In this document: piece by piece, positions 34,546 to 40,670 of the stretch | Position numbering within the stretch: the first letter of the stretch is position 1 | How the letters are laid out: each line of letters begins with the position of its first letter | Assembly (NCBI RefSeq): GCF_003696305.1 | Contig: NZ_RFFK01000007.1 | Location: 224,036 to 264,705, forward strand | DNA length: 40,670 nucleotides | Direction of reading: 5' to 3' | Source: Pseudomonas sp. AOB-7 | Lineage (GTDB): Bacteria; Pseudomonadota; Gammaproteobacteria; Pseudomonadales; Pseudomonadaceae | Program-made: the position numbers and the translations under genes | Notes under the pieces: generated by a model | The model's database searches: none | Told to the model about the DNA's origin: nothing | The model's input: only the letters and a program-made list of their open reading frames with translations

Positions 34546-36507
34546 ATGTTGAACACCCTACTGCCCATCCTGCTGTTCGCCGCCCTCGGCCTGGCCGTGC
34601 TCGGTGCCGGCAAGCGCTTCTTCATGTGGCGCCGCGGCCGACCGGCCCAGGTCGACTGGATCGGTGGCCTGCTGAAGATGCCGCGCCGCTACCTGGTGGA
34701 CCTGCACCATGTGGTCGAGCGCGACAAGTACATGTCCAAGACCCATGTCGCCACCGCCGGCGGCTTCGTCCTGGCCGCCGTGCTGGCGATCCTCGTGCAC
34801 GGTTTCGGCCTGCATAACCGCATCCTCGGTTTCGCCCTGCTGGCGGCCACGGTGCTGATGTTCGTCGGCGCCCTGTTCGTCGCCAAGCGCCGGCGCAACC
34901 CGCCGAGCCGGCTGTCGAAGGGCCCCTGGATGCGCCTGCCGAAGAGCCTGCTGATGTTCGCGGCGAGCTTCTTTATCGCCACCCTGCCGGTCGCCGGGAT
35001 TCTGCCCGAGAATTTCGGCGGCTGGATTCTGGCCGCCGTGCTGGCCGTCGGCGTGGCCTGGGGCGTGTCCGAGCTGTTCTTCGGCATGACCTGGGGCGGG
35101 CCGATGAAGCACGCCTTCGCCGGTGCCCTGCACCTGGCCTGGCACCGCCGCGCCGAACGCTTCGGCGGCGGCCGTTCCACCGGCCTCAAGGCGCTGGATC
35201 TGGACGACCCCAAGGCGCCGCTGGGGGTGGAAAAACCCACCGATTTCACCTGGAACCAGCTGCTCGGCTTCGATGCCTGCGTGCAATGCGGCAAGTGCGA
35301 GGCGGCCTGCCCGGCCTTCGCCGCCGGCCAGCCGCTGAACCCGAAGAAGCTGATCCAGGACATGGTCATCGGCCTGGCCGGTGGCAACGACGCCCAGTTC
35401 GCCGGCAGCCCCTACCCGGGCATTCCGCTCGGCGAGCACAGCGGCGGCCCGCACCAACCCATCGTCGACCTCAACGGCAAGGCGCTGGTCGATGCCGAGA
35501 CCCTGTGGTCCTGCACCACCTGCCGCGCCTGCGTCGAGGAATGCCCGATGATGATCGAGCACGTCGATGCCATCGTCGATATGCGCCGTCATCTCACGCT
35601 CGAGAAGGGCGCCACGCCGAACAAGGGCGCCGAGGTGCTGGACAACCTGATCGCCACCGACAACCCCGGCGGTTTCGCCCCCGGCGGCCGGCTGAACTGG
35701 GCGGCCGACCTCAACCTGCCGCTGCTTGCCGACAAGGGCGAAACCGACGTGCTGTTCTGGGTCGGCGACGGCGCCTTCGATATGCGCAATCAGCGCACCC
35801 TGCGCGCCTTCGTCAAGGTGCTCAAGGCCGCCGACGTCGACTTCGCCGTGCTCGGCCTGGAGGAACGCGACAGCGGCGACGTGGCCCGTCGTCTGGGCGA
35901 CGAGGCGACCTTCCAGAGCCTGGCCAAGCGCAATATCGCCACCCTGAGCAAGTACCGCTTCAAGCGCATCGTCAGCTGCGACCCGCACAGCTTCCATGTG
36001 CTGAAGAACGAATACGGCGCCCTCGGCGGCCATTACCAGGTGCTGCACCACAGCACCTTTATCGACGAGCTGGTGCGCAAGGGTTCGCTCAACCTCGGCC
36101 AGAGCAAGGCCAGCAGCGTGACCTATCACGACCCCTGCTACCTGGGCCGCTACAACGGCGAGTACGAGGCGCCGCGCGCCGTGCTCAAGGCCATCGGTAT
36201 CGAGGTGAAGGAGATGGAACGCTCCGGCTTCCGTTCGCGCTGCTGCGGCGGCGGCGGCGGCGCGCCGATCACCGACATCCCCGGCAAGCAGCGCATCCCC
36301 GACATGCGCATGGTCGACATCAAGGAGACCGGCGCCGAACTGGTGGCCGTCGGCTGCCCGCAGTGCACCGCGATGCTCGAAGGCGTGGTCGCCCCGCGTC
36401 CGGAAATCAAGGACATCGCCGAACTGGTCGCCGAGGTGCTGATCGAGCCCACCGAGGTGGCGGCAAAAAAGCCGGCAGCCAGGCGTGAACTGGCGGAGGT
36501 GCAGTGA
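34546..36507 (+). CDS. dgcB: Dimethylglycine demethylase subunit DgcB (iron-sulfur, membrane)
   Basis: A 653-residue protein with four or so N-terminal membrane segments (LPILLFAALGLAVLG, GGFVLAAVLAILVHG, LGFALLAATVLMFVGALFV, ILAAVLAVGVAWGV), two ferredoxin-type [4Fe-4S] sites (C245-x2-C-x2-C-x3-C255 and C323-x2-C-x2-C-x3-C333) and two CCG domains (HDPCYLGRYN ... CCGGGGG; CPQC). The layout is like heterodisulfide-reductase D / ETF-quinone-type electron carriers; it probably passes electrons from DgcA or the ETF to the membrane quinone pool. AAGGAG is 8 bases before the ATG 34546. A REPIN of 122 bases separates it from dgcA. The stop shares its last base with the ATG of a 13-codon minicistron. 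Confidence 0.93.
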   Translation: MLNTLLPILLFAALGLAVLGAGKRFFMWRRGRPAQVDWIGGLLKMPRRYLVDLHHVVERDKYMSKTHVATAGGFVLAAVLAILVHGFGLHNRILGFALLAATVLMFVGALFVAKRRRNPPSRLSKGPWMRLPKSLLMFAASFFIATLPVAGILPENFGGWILAAVLAVGVAWGVSELFFGMTWGGPMKHAFAGALHLAWHRRAERFGGGRSTGLKALDLDDPKAPLGVEKPTDFTWNQLLGFDACVQCGKCEAACPAFAAGQPLNPKKLIQDMVIGLAGGNDAQFAGSPYPGIPLGEHSGGPHQPIVDLNGKALVDAETLWSCTTCRACVEECPMMIEHVDAIVDMRRHLTLEKGATPNKGAEVLDNLIATDNPGGFAPGGRLNWAADLNLPLLADKGETDVLFWVGDGAFDMRNQRTLRAFVKVLKAADVDFAVLGLEERDSGDVARRLGDEATFQSLAKRNIATLSKYRFKRIVSCDPHSFHVLKNEYGALGGHYQVLHHSTFIDELVRKGSLNLGQSKASSVTYHDPCYLGRYNGEYEAPRAVLKAIGIEVKEMERSGFRSRCCGGGGGAPITDIPGKQRIPDMRMVDIKETGAELVAVGCPQCTAMLEGVVAPRPEIKDIAELVAEVLIEPTEVAAKKPAARRELAEVQ

Positions 36508-36548
36508 TGAAACGACAATCCCAGTGCATCCAGGAGGCCCAGGCATGA
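36507..36548 (+). CDS. 13-codon minicistron between dgcB and etfA
   Basis: ATG AAA CGA CAA TCC then eight more codons and TGA. The ATG shares its A with the dgcB stop (TGATG), GGAGG stands 7 bases before it, and its TGA overlaps the etfA ATG (ATGA). It would make MKRQSQCIQEAQA. The double coupling suggests that ribosomes leaving dgcB pass through it to etfA. It may be only a remnant or a coupling device rather than a functional peptide. Confidence 0.45.
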   Translation: MKRQSQCIQEAQA

Positions 36549-37777
36549 GCGACATAATCCGCCGCGACCCGCGCGCCGAATGGATCGCGCGCAACCGCCT
36601 GCACCCGCTGCATGCGGCCATGCAGAGCCAGAACCAGACCAGCTGGATGGGCCCCAACGGCCTGATGCGCAAGAACCCCCATGCCATCGCCGCCGGCTTT
36701 ATCGGCCCGGCCGGGATCAAGCGCATCGACCGCTCCGGCGCCCAGCAGGGCGGCGGGCAGAAGCGCGGCGCGGCCAGCGCCGCGGTGCAGCTGCCGCTGC
36801 ACCTGGTCGAGCAGCCGAGCCATATCATCGCCGTGGTGCCGGACATGGTCGGCGGCCGCCTGTCCAGCCACGACAAGGACCTGCTCGGCCTGGCCCGGCA
36901 ACTGGCCGGCGATAGCGGTGCGGTGCTCGCCGTGCTGTTCGGCGAGGACAAGGAAAGCGCCTTCGACAGCGCCGGCGTCGACCGGCTGCTGCGCATCGCA
37001 GGCGAGACCTTCGACGGTTACGCCCCGGAAGCCCGGGTGCTGGCGCTGAGCGCAGTGGACGGCCAGTTCGCCCCGCGCCACTGGCTGCTGCCGGACAGCC
37101 GCACCGGCGGCGGCGAACTGGGCCGGCGCCTGGCCGCCAAGCTCGGCGAGCGCCCGGCCACCCGCGTCTGGCAGGTGGCGAACGAGCAGTGCATCGGCCG
37201 CGCCGGCGCCGGCCAGCAGGACATCCAACGCGCCCTGCCGCGGCTGATCCTGGCCGCCGCCGAGTGCGCCGAACCGGTCAGCGAGACCCGTCACGAGGCG
37301 CGCCCGGTGGAACTGGCCGCGCCGGTCGCACACAGCCTGACGCGCCTGCAGGACCTCGGCCCGGTGGCCGTGGACCCGGCGCAGATCCCCATGGCCGAGG
37401 CCGAGTTCATCCTCTCCGGCGGCAACGGGGTGAAGGACTGGGAGCTGTTCCACCAGGCCGCCGTCGCCCTCGGCGCCACCGAAGGCGCCTCGCGGGTGGC
37501 GGTGGACGACGGCTTTATGCCGCGCAACCGCCAGGTCGGCGCCACCGGCACCTGGGTCACCGCGCGGGTCTATATGGCCGTGGGCATCTCCGGGGCCATC
37601 CAGCACCTGCAGGGCATCGGCGCCTGCGACAAGGTGGTGGCGGTGAACCTGGACCCCGGCTGCGACATGATCAAGCGCGCCGACCTGTCGGTGATCGGCG
37701 ATTCGGCGGCGATTCTCAAGGCGCTGCTCGAGCGGGTCGCCGCCTGGCGTCAGGAAGGCAAACGTGATGCGGCGTAG
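36545..37777 (+). CDS. etfA: Electron transfer flavoprotein alpha-type subunit of the dgc operon
   Basis: A 410-residue ETF alpha-like protein, about 100 residues longer than usual ETF alpha because of an N-terminal extension (MSDIIRRDPRAEWIARNRLHPLH ... KRGAASAAVQLPLHLVEQP). The C-terminal FAD-binding motifs are clear: ILSGGNGVKDWELFHQAAVALGATEGASRVAVDDGFMP, QVGATGTWVTARVYMAVGISGAIQHLQG and the DP segment VAVNLDPGCDMIKRADLSVIGDSAAILKALLE. It is needed to take electrons from DgcA; a specific ETF alpha/beta pair beside dgcAB is also known from P. aeruginosa. The ATG 36545 has GGAGG at 8 bases. The stop TAG is the TAG of a REP element GTAG. Confidence 0.9.
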   Translation: MSDIIRRDPRAEWIARNRLHPLHAAMQSQNQTSWMGPNGLMRKNPHAIAAGFIGPAGIKRIDRSGAQQGGGQKRGAASAAVQLPLHLVEQPSHIIAVVPDMVGGRLSSHDKDLLGLARQLAGDSGAVLAVLFGEDKESAFDSAGVDRLLRIAGETFDGYAPEARVLALSAVDGQFAPRHWLLPDSRTGGGELGRRLAAKLGERPATRVWQVANEQCIGRAGAGQQDIQRALPRLILAAAECAEPVSETRHEARPVELAAPVAHSLTRLQDLGPVAVDPAQIPMAEAEFILSGGNGVKDWELFHQAAVALGATEGASRVAVDDGFMPRNRQVGATGTWVTARVYMAVGISGAIQHLQGIGACDKVVAVNLDPGCDMIKRADLSVIGDSAAILKALLERVAAWRQEGKRDAA

Positions 37778-37830
37778 CCCGGATGACATCCGGGGTCACC
37801 ACCATCTTTCCCGGATTGCATCCGGGCTAC
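37774..37830. repeat. REPIN of the CCGGAT family between etfA and etfB
   Basis: The left unit begins GTAGCCCGGATGACATCCGG and the right unit ends CCGGATTGCATCCGGGCTAC, with a short centre; 57 bases in all. Its GTAG holds the etfA stop codon, and GGGGACAAC directly after its right end serves as the only visible ribosome site for the next gene. Confidence 0.9.
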
Positions 37831-37839
37831 GGGGACAAC

Positions 37840-38613
37840 ATGACTGATCTGAATATCGTCGCCCTGGTCTCGCTCGGCGCCCACCCGACCTCCGGTCGCC
37901 CGCGCCGCGCCGAACAGGATTCCCGCGCGGTGGAACTGGGCCTGCGCCTGGCCGGGCAGCAGCTGCAGCTGCTGCATGCCGGCGACCCGCAGGCCGAGGC
38001 GCTACGCGGCTACCTGGGCATGGGCCTGGAGCAGCTCGACGTGCTCGAGCAGCCCGACGGCGCCGACGCCCTGCCGCTGCTGGTGGATTACCTGCAGGGC
38101 AGCCGCGTGCAGCTGGTACTCACCGGCAGCCAGGCGGAAACCGGCGAGGGCTCGGGCATGCTGCCATTCCTCCTGGCCGAGCGCCTGGGCTGGCCGATGC
38201 TGGTCGGCCTGGCCGAGGTGGAAAAGGTCGAGAACGGCGTGGCCCAGGTGCTGCAAGCCCTGCCACGCGGCCAGCGGCGCCGGCTCAAGGTGCGCCTGCC
38301 CTGCGTCGCCAGCGTCGACAACGCCGCCCCGGTGGCCCGGCAGAGCGCCTTCGGCCCGGCCCGGCGCGGCCTGATCGAAGCCCATGAAGTCGCGGTGGTG
38401 GACGACCCGCTGCTGGCCGAAGCCAGCCTGCTGCCGGCCAAGCCGCGCCCGAAGCGGCTCAAGGTGATCAAGGCCAAGAGCGGCGCCGAGCGGATGAAGG
38501 CGGCCACCGCCAAGGCCAGCGGCGGTGGCGGCCAGGTGCTCAAGGATGTCTCGCCGCAGGACGGCGCCGAGGCTATCTTCAAACTACTTATCGAGGAAGG
38601 CGTCCTACGTTGA
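37840..38613 (+). CDS. etfB: Electron transfer flavoprotein beta-type subunit of the dgc operon
   Basis: A 257-residue ETF beta-like protein. The AMP/adenine-binding fold is recognisable: VALVSLGAHPTSGRPRRAEQDSRAVELGLRLAG, then ALPLLVDYLQGSRVQLVLTGSQAETGEGSGMLPFLLAERLGWPMLVGLAEVE, which is the nucleotide-binding loop of the ETF beta family. The C-terminal region is Lys-rich (PKRLKVIKAKSGAERMKAATAKASG). With the etfA product it would form a heterodimer specific to the DgcAB demethylase. The ATG 37840 is preceded only by the weak site GGGG next to the REPIN edge; a longer frame would begin inside the REPIN. It overlaps nothing and is followed by a small gene 25 bases on. Confidence 0.9.
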   Translation: MTDLNIVALVSLGAHPTSGRPRRAEQDSRAVELGLRLAGQQLQLLHAGDPQAEALRGYLGMGLEQLDVLEQPDGADALPLLVDYLQGSRVQLVLTGSQAETGEGSGMLPFLLAERLGWPMLVGLAEVEKVENGVAQVLQALPRGQRRRLKVRLPCVASVDNAAPVARQSAFGPARRGLIEAHEVAVVDDPLLAEASLLPAKPRPKRLKVIKAKSGAERMKAATAKASGGGGQVLKDVSPQDGAEAIFKLLIEEGVLR

Positions 38614-38638
38614 CGCCCCAAGCCCAGGAGCCACGACC

Positions 38639-38896
38639 ATGATGCATGCCGACCTGATCGACCAGGAAGACTTCCGCGAACGCCTGGTGGCCCTGGGCCT
38701 GAGCATTCCCGCCGGCGCCAGCGCCGAGCAGGCCTGCGAGCTGGCCGTCAGCGGCCTCAGCCCGGAACGCGCCGTGGCCCTGCGCCGCCTGGTGGAGGAG
38801 CTGCTCGGCGGCAGCGCCACCCTGCTGCCCAACGTGCGCGAGGCGATCAGCCGCCATCTGCTGCCGGCGCTGGTGCCGAAGCCGGCTTCGGCTTGA
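38639..38896 (+). CDS. Small helical protein at the end of the dgc operon
   Basis: An 85-residue protein (MMHADLIDQEDFRERLVALGLSIP ... LPALVPKPASA). It looks largely helical and carries no signal or membrane segment. I do not recognise a family with known function; similar short genes follow etfB in pseudomonad dgc clusters, from general knowledge of the cluster. AGGAG is 8 bases before the first of two adjacent ATGs. Conservation would need a search; the SD and position support that it is real. Confidence 0.7.
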   Translation: MMHADLIDQEDFRERLVALGLSIPAGASAEQACELAVSGLSPERAVALRRLVEELLGGSATLLPNVREAISRHLLPALVPKPASA

Positions 38897-38909
38897 TCGA
38901 TCCCGCGCC

Positions 38910-39020
38910 GTAGGGTGGGCTTCAGCCCACCAAGGCATATGTGGATGGGGTCAACCAAAATCCACAAGGGTGACGGTGAAGCCAGAGGGCCACAGAGTGG
39001 TGGGCTAAAGCCCACCCTAC
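38910..39020. repeat. REPIN of the GGTGGGCTT family at the end of the dgc operon
   Basis: GTAGGGTGGGCTTCAGCCCACC at the left (first 20: GTAGGGTGGGCTTCAGCCCA) and its inverted partner GGTGGGCTAAAGCCCACCCTAC at the right, enclosing about 67 bases that include GTGGAT ... ATCCAC. It lies between the small gene and the gbdR terminator. Confidence 0.88.
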
Positions 39021-39051
39021 ACCCGGCGCAGACGGCTTTAGCCGCGACGCC

Positions 39052-39082
39052 AAATAAAACGGGGCGCCACTGGCGCCCCGTT
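39052..39082 (-). terminator. Rho-independent terminator of gbdR
   Basis: An 11-bp perfect stem AACGGGGCGCC / GGCGCCCCGTT with loop of 3, followed on the reverse strand by TTTATTT. It is 18 bases after the gbdR stop and also faces the forward dgc operon. Confidence 0.92.
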
Positions 39083-39099
39083 GACCTTGCCGCACCGTC

Positions 39100-40197
39100 T
39101 TACAGCAGGCGCACGCTGGCGAAGGTCGACTCGCCCTGGGCGCGGTTGAGCGCCAGCCCGGCGCTGGAATTGCCCTGCTGCTCGGGGATCGGCAGCAGCA
39201 TCACCAGGTTGGCGCCCTGCTGGCCGGCACGCTCGTCGCGCGGCGGAATGCCGAAGTATTCGCGGTAACACTTGGAGAAGTGCGGGGTGGAGACGAAGCC
39301 GCACACCGAGGCCACCTCGATGATCGACATGCTGGTCTGCTTGAGCAGCTGGCGCGCACGGATCAGGCGCAGCTTGAGGTAATAGCGCGACGGCGAGCAG
39401 TGCAGGTACTTCTGGAACAGGCGCTCGAGCTGACGCCGCGAGATGTCGACGAAGCAGGCCAGTTCGTCGAGGTCGATGGGCTCCTCCAGGTTGGCCTCCA
39501 TCAGCGCGACGATTTCCTGCAGCTTGGGCTGGTTGCTGCCGAGCATGTGCTTGAGCGGCACGCGCTGGTGATCCTGCTCGTTGCGGATGCGCTCGTAGAT
39601 GAACATCTCGGAGATGCCAGCCGCCAGTTCGCGGCCATGCTGCTGGCCGATCAGGTGCAGCATCATGTCCATCGGCGCGGTGCCGCCGGACGAGGTATTG
39701 CGGTTGCGGTCGATGGAGAACAGGCGGGTGGTGATGGCGGCGCGGGGGAAGGCTTCCTGCATCGAGGCCAGGCATTCCCAGTGCACGCTGCAGTCATAGC
39801 CGTCGAGCAGACCGGCCTTGGCCAGCGCCCAGCTGCCGGTGCACACCGCGCCGAGCTGGCGGCCCTGGCGCGCCTGCTTCTGCAGCCAGCAGATGTGCTC
39901 GCGCCTGACGCTGTGCTGGATGTCGATGCCGCCGCAGACGATCACCGCGTCCAGCGCCGGCGCGTTGTCCAGCGCCGCGTCCGGGGTGATCTTCAGGCCG
40001 TCGCTGGCGCTGACCGGCTGGCCGTCGTGGGTCAGGGTGTGCCAGCGGTACAGCTCCTTGCCGGACAGCTGGTTGGCCATGCGCAGGGGTTCCACTGCCG
40101 AGGCGAGGGAGATCAGGGTGAAGTTGTCCAGCAGCAGGAAGCCGATGGACTGGGCGACACGGTTCTGGGGCTGGGCCCCTGGGGCGAACTGCGACAT
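39100..40197 (-). CDS. gbdR: Glycine betaine/dimethylglycine-responsive regulator GbdR
   Basis: A 365-residue activator with a GATase1-like N-terminal domain (SIGFLLLDNFTLISLASAVEPLRMANQLSG; elbow segment GAVCTGSWALAKAGLLDG with Cys) and an AraC-type C-terminal double HTH (LACFVDISRRQLERLFQKYLHCSPSRYYLKLRLIRARQLL and IIEVASVCGFVSTPHFSKCYREYFG). In P. aeruginosa GbdR senses glycine betaine and dimethylglycine and activates gbcAB, dgcAB and others; the dgc operon here is its expected target and converges on it. I chose the ATG 40197 because GAGGG is 8 bases upstream; the ATG at 40251 has no such site. A sigma-54-type promoter and a BetI-like palindrome lie about 90-140 bases upstream. Confidence 0.95.
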   Translation of the reverse strand: MSQFAPGAQPQNRVAQSIGFLLLDNFTLISLASAVEPLRMANQLSGKELYRWHTLTHDGQPVSASDGLKITPDAALDNAPALDAVIVCGGIDIQHSVRREHICWLQKQARQGRQLGAVCTGSWALAKAGLLDGYDCSVHWECLASMQEAFPRAAITTRLFSIDRNRNTSSGGTAPMDMMLHLIGQQHGRELAAGISEMFIYERIRNEQDHQRVPLKHMLGSNQPKLQEIVALMEANLEEPIDLDELACFVDISRRQLERLFQKYLHCSPSRYYLKLRLIRARQLLKQTSMSIIEVASVCGFVSTPHFSKCYREYFGIPPRDERAGQQGANLVMLLPIPEQQGNSSAGLALNRAQGESTFASVRLL

Positions 40198-40298
40198 CGA
40201 TGAAACCCTCACGCTAAGCACGGTGAGAAGCCCGACTGAGCGAGCTTCCATTGTTGTTATGACGCTGGTCGTAGGAACCAGTCAGCTATCCATGCTTA

Positions 40299-40314
40299 GG
40301 CAAAGAGCATGCCT
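40299..40314 (-). promoter_or_regulatory. Sigma-54-type promoter of gbdR
   Basis: Reverse strand AGGCATGCTCTTTGCC: the GG (-24) and GC (-12) dinucleotides have the exact 10-base spacing, and GGCATG with TTTGC matches TGGCACG-N4-TTGC well. The start site would be near 40289, giving a leader of about 90 bases to the gbdR ATG. It implies need for an enhancer-binding activator such as NtrC or CbrB. Confidence 0.65.
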
Positions 40315-40317
40315 AAA

Positions 40318-40337
40318 TTGATTGAGCGTTCAATAAA
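40318..40337. promoter_or_regulatory. BetI-like operator next to the gbdR promoter
   Basis: TTGATTGAGCGTTCAATAAA differs at two of 20 positions from the palindrome TTGATTGAACGTTCAATCAA, which I recall as the BetI-type choline-repressor site. It lies 3 bases upstream of the -24 element of the sigma-54-type promoter. The consensus is from memory, so the match needs checking with known BetI sites. Confidence 0.55.
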
Positions 40338-40607
40338 AATATCGCCGTCGATGCAGGGCGCATCCGGCGGGCTTTTCCAGGCTGTCGACGAACCTCCTGA
40401 ACAGGCTCGCAGGCCCCTTGGCACGGGGCCTTGAGCATTTCGGTAGCACTCTGCGTGGCGAGCGCTACGCCAGGCCCTGGCCGGTGTAACGGCCAGGCGG
40501 TAACAGCAGAGACCAGTAGGTCACTTTTCAGCCATTTCCGCAATTACCGTTCGCACCAAAAGCCGGCACCGCGACTCGCCAACCCCTGGCCGGCGCACCA
40601 GCACGGT

Positions 40608-40670
40608 TCAGCATTCGATGGCGCTGACCGCCAGGCCGCCACGCGAGGTTTCCTTGTACTTGTCGTGCAT
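40608..40670 (-). CDS. sdaB: L-serine ammonia-lyase (dehydratase), 3' tip
   Basis: The last 20 residues of a gene that runs beyond the window: MHDKYKETSRGGLAVSAIEC. The KYKETSRGGLAV motif is the conserved C-terminus of single-chain iron-sulfur L-serine dehydratases, and its final Cys is thought to enter the active site. Serine comes from glycine, the end product of betaine and sarcosine breakdown, so its position beside gbdR makes sense; in P. aeruginosa the sdaB gene is also next to gbdR. The symbol (sdaA or sdaB) rests on that context. Confidence 0.88.
   Translation of the reverse strand: MHDKYKETSRGGLAVSAIEC

Larger units (their letters stand above)
40198..40607. other. Control region upstream of gbdR; no gene seen
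   Basis: The 410 bases between gbdR and the serine dehydratase gene contain no convincing gene; a 76-codon reverse frame at 40313-40543 overlaps the promoter elements and has no family match I know. Besides the two elements below there are: a hairpin AGGCCCC-7-GGGGCCT (40411-40431), a hairpin CCTGGCCG-6-CGGCCAGG (40476-40497) and direct repeats GTAAC at 40486 and 40500, possible activator sites. The hairpins may end the transcript from the right, though no T-run follows. Confidence 0.5.

Noticed and set aside
40418..40436. TTGGCACGGGGCCTTGAGCA-like sequence as a second sigma-54 promoter (first 19 bases considered)
   Set aside because: The -24 GG is fine but no GC stands at the required 10-base spacing, and it points away from gbdR.
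40313..40543. A 76-codon reverse reading frame upstream of gbdR
   Set aside because: It overlaps the sigma-54-type promoter and the BetI-like site, has no ribosome site that I can see, and its composition has no recognisable family pattern.

Overview
The window is high-GC, gene-dense DNA from a Pseudomonas in the broad sense. The evidence is the gene order phaC2-phaD / phaF-phaI, ubiE-ubiJ-ubiB-hisI-hisE-tatABC, the fbp and estA genes, and a GbdR-centred quaternary-amine cluster, together with dispersed REP elements starting with GTAG. It looks like ordinary chromosome. I saw no tRNA, rRNA, CRISPR, phage or transposase gene.

Left part (1-9111): the end of the medium-chain polyhydroxyalkanoate (PHA) locus, with the phaC2 3' end, the phaD regulator, convergent phasin genes phaI-phaF and a small PHA-system gene. 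A tightly packed forward block follows: ubiquinone genes (ubiE, ubiJ, ubiB), the last two histidine enzymes encoded as separate genes (hisI, hisE), the Tat export genes (tatA, tatB, tatC) and an RsmE-type rRNA methyltransferase. Several neighbours overlap by 1-8 bases, which suggests translational coupling.

Middle (9112-24240): small units with varied roles. These are a TetR regulator divergent from a DoxX-like membrane protein with a clear promoter/operator between them, dtd-pip, three lipoproteins including a lipocalin, fbp with a DUF924 gene, the autotransporter esterase estA, a membrane diguanylate cyclase, a DUF2339/DUF3999 envelope pair and a YkgJ-type cysteine-cluster protein.

Right part (24285-40670): a catabolic island for carnitine and glycine betaine. 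One reverse operon (caiX, cdhC, cdhA, cdhB, gamma-butyrobetaine dioxygenase) covers capture of carnitine and gamma-butyrobetaine -> carnitine -> 3-dehydrocarnitine -> betainyl-CoA -> glycine betaine. It diverges from its likely regulator cdhR. One forward operon (dipeptidase-like gene, DUF5943 gene, dgcA, dgcB, ETF alpha, ETF beta, small protein) covers dimethylglycine -> sarcosine with electron transfer to the chain. The gbdR regulator converges on it, and the window ends in the 3' tip of an L-serine dehydratase gene. The glycine betaine -> dimethylglycine step (gbcAB) is not in the window.

The most interesting observations are: (i) a sigma-54-type promoter with an abutting BetI-like operator upstream of gbdR; (ii) a dipeptidase-family protein lacking several canonical metal ligands, next to a DgcA with only three of the four expected cluster cysteines; (iii) several different GTAG-type REP/REPIN families filling successive spacers of the catabolic operons, with the GTAG supplying the stop codon of two genes; (iv) a 13-codon minicistron with its own strong ribosome binding site between dgcB and etfA.
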